A stretch of 64,000 nt of DNA from Amycolatopsis nivea. GTDB taxonomy: Bacteria > Actinomycetota > Actinomycetes > Mycobacteriales > Pseudonocardiaceae. The notes under the pieces are model-generated. The model was not told the DNA's origin. It did not search any database and worked only from the letters and a program-made list of their open reading frames with translations. The stretch lies in contig NZ_SDLT01000028.1 of NCBI RefSeq assembly GCF_004522235.1, positions 1 to 64,000 of the forward strand, in the 5' to 3' direction. Shown one piece after another: positions 57,777 through 64,000 of this stretch; position 1 is the first letter of the stretch, and each line of letters starts with the position of its first letter. The translations under genes and the position numbers were made by a program.

Positions 57777-59369
57777 ATGAAAACTGCCCGGCTCACCGCC
57801 GCGATGGCGGGCGTGGTGGCCTTGACCGTGAGCGCGTGCGGGGGATCAGCGCAATCCGGGACGGACCGGACCGCGAACCAGAAACTGGTCGACGGCAAGA
57901 CCTTCACCTTTGCCCTGCCGACCGATCCGGGAACGCTCGACCCGGCGATCACCGTGTTGTCGGCCGCTCGCAATCTCGACGGGTTCCTCTACGACGCCCT
58001 GATCAATCTCGACGCCAAGGGCGAGCCGGAGGCGGCGCTCGCGGAGAAGTGGGAAGCGGATACGACCACCGCTTCGTTCACCCTGCGCAAGGGCGTCACC
58101 TGCTCCGACGGCAGTCCGCTGACCGCGGCCGACGTGGCGGCGAACATCAACTTCATCGGCGACCCGGCGAACAAGTCGCCGCTGGCGGGCGTCACGGTGA
58201 AGAGCGGCACCAAAGCGGTCGCCGGCGAGGGCACGGTCAAGATCACCAGCGGTGCGCCGGACGCGTTCCTGCTCCGCAACATCGCCGGTCTGCCGATCGT
58301 CTGCGCCAAGGGACTGGCCGACCGGAAAACGCTCGCCAAGGGCGAGAACGGCACCGGCATGTTCACCGTGTCCGAGATCGTCCCGAACGACCACTACACG
58401 CTGACCCGGCGCAAGGACTACACGTGGGGTCCCGGCCAGTTCGACCCGAAGCAGAAGGGCTTGCCGGACAAGGTCACCATCCGGGTCGTCCCGAACATGA
58501 CGACGACGTCGAACCTGCTGCTGTCCGGCGAGGTCAACGCCGCCGCGATCACCGGGCAGGACCAGCAGCGGCTGCGCGCGCAGCGGCTGTTCCACGCCGA
58601 CCTCGTCGTCCCGTTCGGCGAGTTCTTCTTCAACCAGGCGCCCGGCCGGGTCGGCGCCGACCAGGCGATGCGCCGCGCGCTGACCCAGGCCATCGACCTC
58701 GCCCAGGTCGCGAAGGTGCTGACCCGGGACGGCAGCGCTCCGGTCAAGGGCATGGTCACCGAGGAGCCGCGGCCGTGCGGCGGCGATTCGGCCACCGGGA
58801 AGATCCCCGGCTTCGACGTGGCCGCGGCCAAGGCGGCGCTCGACGCGGCGGGGTGGAAACCGGGACCGGACGGCATCCGCGTGAAGGACGGGAAGCGGCT
58901 GGCGCTGACCGCGATCTACGGCACGCAGGCCGGCCCGACGATGGCTCCCGGCGCGGAACTGATGCAGCAGGGCTGGAAGGCCGTCGGCGTCGACGTCACG
59001 CTCAAGGGCCTCGACAGCCCGGGCATCAGCCAGGCGCTGTTCGCCACCGGCGAGTGGGACATCTCGATGGCTCCGCTCGGCCTCACCCTGCCCAGCCAGC
59101 TCGTGCCGTTCGTGTCCGGCGGGGAACCGCCGCAGGGCACCAACTTCGCGCACATCAAGAACCCGCAGTACGACGCGCTGGTCGCGAAGGCGGCTTCGCA
59201 GGCCGGTACGGCGGGCTGCGCGGATTGGACGGCCGCGGAGGCGGCGCTGTTCGAGAAGCAGGACGTCGTCCAGTTCGCGAATTCGGTGGTCCCGACCTTC
59301 GGCAGCAACGCGAAGTTCGAGATCGCCAGCGGCTACCTCAAGCCGTCCACCATCCGGATGTACTCCTGA
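57777..59369 (+). CDS. Peptide ABC transporter substrate-binding lipoprotein (2)
   Basis: A 530-residue SBP family 5 lipoprotein. Lipobox TVSAC (Cys20) followed by GGSAQSG; TFALPTDPGTLDPAITVLSA marks the start of the mature fold, and CSDGSPLTAADVAANINF is the conserved domain-I region. It overlaps the permease gene by one base. In this cluster it should capture peptides or muropeptides outside the cell for cytosolic processing by the D-peptidases. Confidence 0.93.
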   Translation: MKTARLTAAMAGVVALTVSACGGSAQSGTDRTANQKLVDGKTFTFALPTDPGTLDPAITVLSAARNLDGFLYDALINLDAKGEPEAALAEKWEADTTTASFTLRKGVTCSDGSPLTAADVAANINFIGDPANKSPLAGVTVKSGTKAVAGEGTVKITSGAPDAFLLRNIAGLPIVCAKGLADRKTLAKGENGTGMFTVSEIVPNDHYTLTRRKDYTWGPGQFDPKQKGLPDKVTIRVVPNMTTTSNLLLSGEVNAAAITGQDQQRLRAQRLFHADLVVPFGEFFFNQAPGRVGADQAMRRALTQAIDLAQVAKVLTRDGSAPVKGMVTEEPRPCGGDSATGKIPGFDVAAAKAALDAAGWKPGPDGIRVKDGKRLALTAIYGTQAGPTMAPGAELMQQGWKAVGVDVTLKGLDSPGISQALFATGEWDISMAPLGLTLPSQLVPFVSGGEPPQGTNFAHIKNPQYDALVAKAASQAGTAGCADWTAAEAALFEKQDVVQFANSVVPTFGSNAKFEIASGYLKPSTIRMYS

Positions 59370-60349
59370 TGACCGGCGCCATCGCCGTCGCGGGCCCGAA
59401 GGTCAGTCCCTGGCTGACCTTCGGCGCCCGCCGCCTCGGGCGATTCGTGGTGTCGCTGTGGGTGCTGGTGACCATGGCGTTCCTGATGATCCAGCTGATC
59501 CCGGGCGATCCGGTGCGCGCCGCGCTCGGCCTGACCGCGCCGATCGAGCTGATCAACGCCCGGCGCGCCGCGCTTGGGCTGGACCATCCGCTGTGGCAGC
59601 AGTACCTCGACTATTTCGGCGGCCTGTTCCGCGGTGATTTCGGCACGTCGATGCTGACCGGGCAGCCGGTCTCCGACGTCATCTCCGACCGGCTCCCGGC
59701 GACCCTGCAGCTGGCGTTGCCCGCGTTCGTGGTGGTCATCGGGCTGGCGATCCCGATCGGGCTGACGTTCGCCGTGCTGACCCGCGGCGGCCGCCGCCGC
59801 GGCGCCGAGCTGGGCTTCACCTCGACCACCGTGCTGTTCGCCGCGATCCCGGAGTTCCTGGTCGCGGTGGCGCTGGTGGCGTTCTTCGCGGTGCAGCTCG
59901 GCTGGTTCCCGGTGGCCGGACACGACGGCGCGGGTTCGCTGGTGCTGCCGATCATCGCGCTGGCGCTGGGGCCGACCTCGACGCTGTCCCGGATCGTCCG
60001 GGTGGAGACGCTTTCCGTGCTGGGCAACGATTTCGTCCGCACCGCGCGGGCGAAACGGCTTCCCGCGCGGATCGTCTACCTGCGGCACGCGCTGCCGAAC
60101 GCGCTGACCGCGACCCTGACGCTCGGCGGGCTGATGCTCACCAGCCTCGTCGCGGGCACCGTGCTGGTGGAGAACGTGTTCGCCTGGCCGGGCCTCGGTT
60201 CGACGATCTCGCAGTCCATTCTGCAGAAGGATTACCCGCTGGTGCAGGGAATCGTGCTCGTGTACGGCATCGGCGTGCTGCTGGTGAACCTCATCGTGGA
60301 CCTGCTGCTCGCGGTACTCGATCCGCGTTCGACGATCCGGGAGAACTGA
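59369..60349 (+). CDS. Peptide ABC transporter permease (DppB type) (2)
   Basis: A 326-residue permease with a long N-terminal tail, then the DppB signature (LGRFVVSLWVLVTMAFLMIQLIPGDPVRAALG), six spans and the EAA loop RTARAKRLPARIVYLRHALPN. ATG overlaps the binding-protein stop (TGATG), and the fused permease-ATPase gene starts one base after its stop. Confidence 0.94.
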   Translation: MTGAIAVAGPKVSPWLTFGARRLGRFVVSLWVLVTMAFLMIQLIPGDPVRAALGLTAPIELINARRAALGLDHPLWQQYLDYFGGLFRGDFGTSMLTGQPVSDVISDRLPATLQLALPAFVVVIGLAIPIGLTFAVLTRGGRRRGAELGFTSTTVLFAAIPEFLVAVALVAFFAVQLGWFPVAGHDGAGSLVLPIIALALGPTSTLSRIVRVETLSVLGNDFVRTARAKRLPARIVYLRHALPNALTATLTLGGLMLTSLVAGTVLVENVFAWPGLGSTISQSILQKDYPLVQGIVLVYGIGVLLVNLIVDLLLAVLDPRSTIREN

Positions 60350-60350
60350 G

Positions 60351-62258
60351 ATGGCGAAACGGCGCGGACAACAGTGGCTGGCCGCCGTGCGCACCCCGCT
60401 CGGCGCGTTCGCCGCCGCCCTGCTCGTGCTGGTGATCGCGGTGGCGGTGCTGGGCCCGATCCTGTGGCAGGACGCGGCTTCGGCGATCGACACGAACGCG
60501 ATCAGCCAGGGCCCGTCGGGCGACCACCTGGTCGGCACCGACGAACTGGGCCGCGACATTTTCTACCGCGCGCTCGTGGCGACCCGGCTTTCGGTGCTGC
60601 TGGCGCTGATCGCCGCGGCGCTCGGCGTCGTGACCGGTCTGGTGCTCGGCATGCTGCCCGCGGTGCTGCCGCGTCCGCTCGGCAGGCTGCTGACGGCGTC
60701 GATCAACATCGCGGTCGCGTTCCCCGGCCTGTTGCTGGTGTTGTTCTTCGCGGTGATTTTCGGTGTGGGCACCCAAGGCGCGGTGATGGCGATCGGGTTC
60801 GCGGTGGCTCCGCAGTTCGCCCGGCTGACCCAGACGTTGTCGGCCTCGGTGGCCGGACGGGACTTCGTGTCCGCCGCCCGCGTCGCCGGGGTGGGCCGGA
60901 TCCGGTTGCTGTTCCGGCACATCCTGCCGAACATCGGGGAGCCGCTGGCGGTCAACGCCACCATCGGCGCCGGTGGTTCGCTCCTGGCGTTCTCCGGCCT
61001 GTCGTTCCTCGGGATCGGCGTGCAGGCCCCGGATTACGACTGGGGACGGCTGCTCAACGAAGGTCTCAACGGCATTTACGTCAACCCGGCGGCGGCGCTC
61101 GCGCCCGGCGTGGCGGTGGTCCTCGCGGGGCTCGCGTTCAACCTGTTCGGCGAGACCGTCGCCGGAGTGATCGGAGTGCGGACCCGGTTGCCGCGGTTGA
61201 CTTCTCGGGTGCTGCGCAAGTCCAAAGTGGACCCGGTTTCCGCGGACGACGCCGTGCTGGTCGTCGAAAATCTGGAAGTCGCGTTCCCCCGGCCGACGGG
61301 CTGGACGGTTCCGGTGCGCGGCGTGAGCTTCACCGTGCGGGCGGGCGAGGCGATCGGGGTCGTCGGCGAATCCGGTTCGGGCAAGAGCTTGACCGGGCTC
61401 GCGGTGTCGCGGCTGATCGAATCGCCCGGTTCGGTGACTGCGGACCGGCTGGACTTCGCGGGGACGCCCGTGCTCACCACGCCGGAACGCGAATTGCGGA
61501 CGCTGCTCGGGACGTCGCTGGCGATGGTGTTCCAGGACCCGATGACGTCGTTCAACCCGACCCGGCGCATCGGCCGTCAGCTCGCCGAGGTTTCGCAGCA
61601 GCACCAAGGGCTTTCGCGGGTGAAGGCGTTCGAGCGGGCGATCGACCGGCTGCGCGCGGTACGGATTCCGGCGGCGGAACGACGGGCGAAGCAGTACCCG
61701 CACGAGTTTTCCGGCGGCATGCGGCAGCGCGCGATGATCGGCATGGGCCTGATGGGCGACCCGCGGTTGATCATCGCCGACGAACCGACGACCGCGCTGG
61801 ACGTGACCGTGCAACGGCAGTTGTTGCGGTTGCTGGCCCAAACCCGCGCCGAACGGGACACCGCGATCATCCTGATCAGTCACGACATCGCGGTCGTTTC
61901 CCAGACCTGCGAACGGATTCTGGTGATGTACGCCGGACGGATCGTGGAGGATCTGCCCGCCGCCGGACCGGACATCACGCCGCGGCATCCGTACACGCGG
62001 GCGCTGCTGGCCACGACACTCGACCTGGAGACGGACCCGGACGCGCCGCTCGCGGTGATCCCCGGCCGTCCGCCGGAACCGGACCAGATGCCGTCCGGCT
62101 GCGCGTTCGCGAGCCGCTGCCCGGTGGCGACCGACCGGTGCCGCGAGGAGGACCCGGAACTGACTGTGCTCGCGCCGGAACACCGGGTGGCGTGCTGGCA
62201 TCCGGATGCGGCACTGTCGGAAGAAGCGGGACTCGTCGTGGCGGGAGGGGCGGAATGA
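60351..62258 (+). CDS. Fused peptide ABC permease (DppC type) and ATPase (DppD type)
   Basis: A single 635-residue protein. Residues 1-280 are a DppC-type permease (GTDELGRDIFYRALVATRLS; EAA loop AARVAGVGRIRLLFRHILPN); residues about 302-635 are a DppD-type ATPase with Walker A GESGSGKS (339-346), signature FSGGMRQR, Walker B LIIADEPTTALD and the Cys motif SGCAFASRCPVATDRC. No frame change or stop occurs at the junction (280-300), so the fusion is genuine. Such fusions fix the permease-ATPase stoichiometry at 1:1. The next ATPase overlaps by four bases. Confidence 0.95.
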   Translation: MAKRRGQQWLAAVRTPLGAFAAALLVLVIAVAVLGPILWQDAASAIDTNAISQGPSGDHLVGTDELGRDIFYRALVATRLSVLLALIAAALGVVTGLVLGMLPAVLPRPLGRLLTASINIAVAFPGLLLVLFFAVIFGVGTQGAVMAIGFAVAPQFARLTQTLSASVAGRDFVSAARVAGVGRIRLLFRHILPNIGEPLAVNATIGAGGSLLAFSGLSFLGIGVQAPDYDWGRLLNEGLNGIYVNPAAALAPGVAVVLAGLAFNLFGETVAGVIGVRTRLPRLTSRVLRKSKVDPVSADDAVLVVENLEVAFPRPTGWTVPVRGVSFTVRAGEAIGVVGESGSGKSLTGLAVSRLIESPGSVTADRLDFAGTPVLTTPERELRTLLGTSLAMVFQDPMTSFNPTRRIGRQLAEVSQQHQGLSRVKAFERAIDRLRAVRIPAAERRAKQYPHEFSGGMRQRAMIGMGLMGDPRLIIADEPTTALDVTVQRQLLRLLAQTRAERDTAIILISHDIAVVSQTCERILVMYAGRIVEDLPAAGPDITPRHPYTRALLATTLDLETDPDAPLAVIPGRPPEPDQMPSGCAFASRCPVATDRCREEDPELTVLAPEHRVACWHPDAALSEEAGLVVAGGAE

Positions 62259-63217
62259 GCGAGCTGGTTTTCGATTCGGTCAGCGTCCGGTACGGCGGGC
62301 GGCGCGGGCTCACCGCGGTGGACGGCGTGTCGCTGACCGTCCCGGCGGGCAAGGTCGTCGGGCTCGTCGGCGAATCGGGTTCGGGCAAGTCGACGCTCGC
62401 GAAGGCGGCCGTCGGATTGTCGCCGGTGAGCGCGGGACGGGTGCTGCTCGGCGGCGTGGACGTGCGGAAGCTGCCGCGCCGGCGTCCGCTGCAGATGGTG
62501 TTCCAGGATCCGTATTCCTCGCTCAACCCGAGGATGACCATCGGCGAATCGATCGCCGAAGCGATGCCGCGCGGGACGGACCGCTCGGCGGAGGTCGCCC
62601 GGCTGCTCGAACTGGTCAATCTCGACCCCGAACGGGCCGCGCATCTGCCGGGGCAGTTGTCCGGCGGGCAGCGGCAACGCGTCGCGCTCGCCCGGGCGCT
62701 CGCGGGTCAGCCGCAGGCGCTGATAGCCGACGAGATCACCTCCGCGCTCGACGTTTCGGTGCAGGGCGCGGTGCTCAACCTCGTGCGTTCGGTGCAGCGG
62801 CAGCTCGGTCTGTCGATGCTGTTCATCTCGCACAACCTCGCCGTGATCCGGTATCTCAGCGATTTCGTCGCGGTGATGTACCTCGGCCGGATCGTCGAAG
62901 CCGGACCGGCCGAGCAGGTGCTCACCGATCCGCAGCATCCTTACACCCGCGACCTGCTCGACGCCGCCCCCTCGGCGCACAAGTCGCTGTTCGACCAGGA
63001 ACCCGGCGCGACCGCGGACGCGGAACCGCCGGATCCGCACCATCCGCCTGCCGGGTGCCGGTACCACCCGCGCTGCCCGGTCGGCCCGCTGGTGCGCAGC
63101 GACCGCGAGATCTGCCTCCGGGCCGATCCGGCGGAGGACGCCGCACCCCGGCGGCACGCATCGGCCTGCCATTTCCTAATCCGGCCAAAAGAAGGCCGCC
63201 CCCCACTCGGCACGTAA
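62255..63217 (+). CDS. Peptide ABC transporter ATPase (DppF type) (2)
   Basis: A 320-residue ATPase: Walker A GESGSGKS, signature LSGGQRQR, Walker B ALIADEITSALD (Ile replaces the usual Pro after the catalytic Glu), H-loop ISHNLA and a C-terminal Cys motif GCRYHPRCPVG. It is the single separate ATPase, expected to dimerise with the ATPase half of the fused protein. ATGA overlap with the fused gene. Confidence 0.93.
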   Translation: MSELVFDSVSVRYGGRRGLTAVDGVSLTVPAGKVVGLVGESGSGKSTLAKAAVGLSPVSAGRVLLGGVDVRKLPRRRPLQMVFQDPYSSLNPRMTIGESIAEAMPRGTDRSAEVARLLELVNLDPERAAHLPGQLSGGQRQRVALARALAGQPQALIADEITSALDVSVQGAVLNLVRSVQRQLGLSMLFISHNLAVIRYLSDFVAVMYLGRIVEAGPAEQVLTDPQHPYTRDLLDAAPSAHKSLFDQEPGATADAEPPDPHHPPAGCRYHPRCPVGPLVRSDREICLRADPAEDAAPRRHASACHFLIRPKEGRPPLGT

Positions 63218-63323
63218 CCGTTGCTGAGAAGCCATTAGGCCGTGGCTGTGGCCGGATTAGGAACGATCAGCACAGTGCCGAATCCGAGGGCCACGAGCCC
63301 GCGATCTCCCAAGGAGCCAGCGT

Positions 63324-64000
63324 ATGACCCGCCGTCTCGGCATCGATGACCTCTACGACCTCGCCGCGCCAAGCCAGCCCGCGCTTTCGCCGGACGGCAG
63401 CCGGATCGCCTACGTGGTCCGGACCTCGGACCGGGAGGAGGACCGGAACGTCGACGCACTGTGGACGGTCGGCGCCTCCTCCGGCGAAGCCCGCCAGCTC
63501 ACGCGCGGCAACGCGGACGCGGCGCCGAAATGGTCCCCGGACGGTTCCCGGCTCGCGTTCCTGCGCGCCCAGGACGGCCCGCCGCAGATCTGGATCCTCC
63601 CGGCGGACGGCGGCGAGGCCGAGCAGCTCACCAAGCTGCCGCTCGGCGCGGGCGCACCGGTGTGGAGCCCGGACGGCAGCAAGATCGCGTTCTCCTCGGC
63701 GGTCGATCTCGCCGCGGTCGTCGAAGCGCCGCCGGCGAACACGCCGATCGTCGCCGAGCGGCTGGACTACAAGTCCGACGGCCCCGGCCTGCTGAAGACG
63801 CTCCGCAGCCACGTGCACGTCCTCGACGTCGCGACCGGCGAAGTCCAGCAGCGCACCTCCGGCGACTGGCACGCGGGCCAGCCCGCCTGGTCGCCCGACA
63901 GCAAGCACGTCGCGTTCACCGCGGCCCTGGACGCCGACGCCGACCTCACTTTCCGTTCCGCCGCTTACGTTCTCGACGTCACCGAGCGGAACGCCGAACC
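63324..64000 (+). CDS. S9-family prolyl oligopeptidase-like peptidase (partial, runs off the window)
   Basis: Only the first 225 codons are present; the catalytic domain lies beyond the window edge. The N-terminus shows at least four beta-propeller blades with WSPDGS-type motifs (PALSPDGSRIAYV, PKWSPDGSRLAFL, PVWSPDGSKIAFS, PAWSPDSKHVAFT), as in dipeptidyl aminopeptidase/acylaminoacyl-peptidase S9 enzymes. AAGGAG precedes the ATG. It lies 106 bases after the peptide importer in the same direction and would trim imported peptides. Confidence 0.85.
   Translation, partial: MTRRLGIDDLYDLAAPSQPALSPDGSRIAYVVRTSDREEDRNVDALWTVGASSGEARQLTRGNADAAPKWSPDGSRLAFLRAQDGPPQIWILPADGGEAEQLTKLPLGAGAPVWSPDGSKIAFSSAVDLAAVVEAPPANTPIVAERLDYKSDGPGLLKTLRSHVHVLDVATGEVQQRTSGDWHAGQPAWSPDSKHVAFTAALDADADLTFRSAAYVLDVTERNAE

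Overview
This 64 kb window comes from a very high-GC actinobacterial chromosome, most likely Amycolatopsis (Pseudonocardiaceae). GTG starts and 1-4 nt gene overlaps are common, the core block eno - ftsB-like - DUF501 - ppx is typical of actinobacteria, and the gene at 51490-52596 encodes a 368-residue enolase-superfamily protein that, from memory, is nearly identical to the N-acylamino acid racemase first purified from Amycolatopsis. I see no rRNA, CRISPR array, insertion sequence, phage or large biosynthetic cluster. The window looks like ordinary chromosome arm made of many small operons.

Left part (1-12.4 kb): an ECF sigma factor, zinc-finger anti-sigma and three-gene ABC module; a short flavin/F420-type oxidoreductase pair; a complete efeUOB iron-uptake operon (minus strand) with two IdeR/DtxR-type boxes upstream; a transglycosylase-fold protein that has lost its catalytic Glu; a 74-bp tandem repeat; and small stress or house-keeping genes. 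Centre-left (12.4-28.4 kb): eno, a divisome protein, DUF501, an active secreted transglycosylase with a low-complexity N-terminus, a LysR regulator convergent with two SDRs, exopolyphosphatase, a complete five-gene oligopeptide ABC importer and a secreted subtilisin. An inverted pair of consensus DnaA boxes lies upstream of DUF501.

Centre (28.4-47.8 kb): a secreted tripeptidyl-aminopeptidase-like hydrolase; an ABC-2 exporter divergent from a DesK/DesR-type two-component system; an S10 carboxypeptidase; a family-5 uracil-DNA glycosylase; NDH-2; a tRNA with anticodon UAA but a short variable loop; a GMC (cholesterol-oxidase-like) oxidoreductase coupled to an orphan small gene; a PucR-type regulator divergent from an alkane hydroxylase-rubredoxin fusion followed by a 3Fe-4S ferredoxin, an ECF sigma factor and a small membrane protein; and an esterase - aromatic-acid MFS - metallo-hydrolase operon. 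Two related palindromic hairpins sit exactly at convergent gene ends (33.5 and 47.4 kb).

Right part (47.9-64 kb): the most coherent system in the window, a collinear cluster of an N-acyl-D-amino-acid deacylase-like amidohydrolase, M20 deacylase/carboxypeptidase, GNAT acyltransferase, N-acylamino acid racemase, PucR-type regulator, three penicillin-recognising serine hydrolases (two cytosolic class A-like paralogues and one class C/D-aminopeptidase-like), a peptide ABC importer in which one permease and one ATPase are fused, and the start of an S9 peptidase. I infer a pathway that imports D-amino-acid-containing peptides (for example peptidoglycan fragments), cleaves them in the cytosol and irreversibly converts the released D-amino acids to L-amino acids by N-acylation, racemisation and deacylation. 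That acyl shuttle is known from Geobacillus; its combination with a dedicated importer and D-peptidases is the main novelty candidate.
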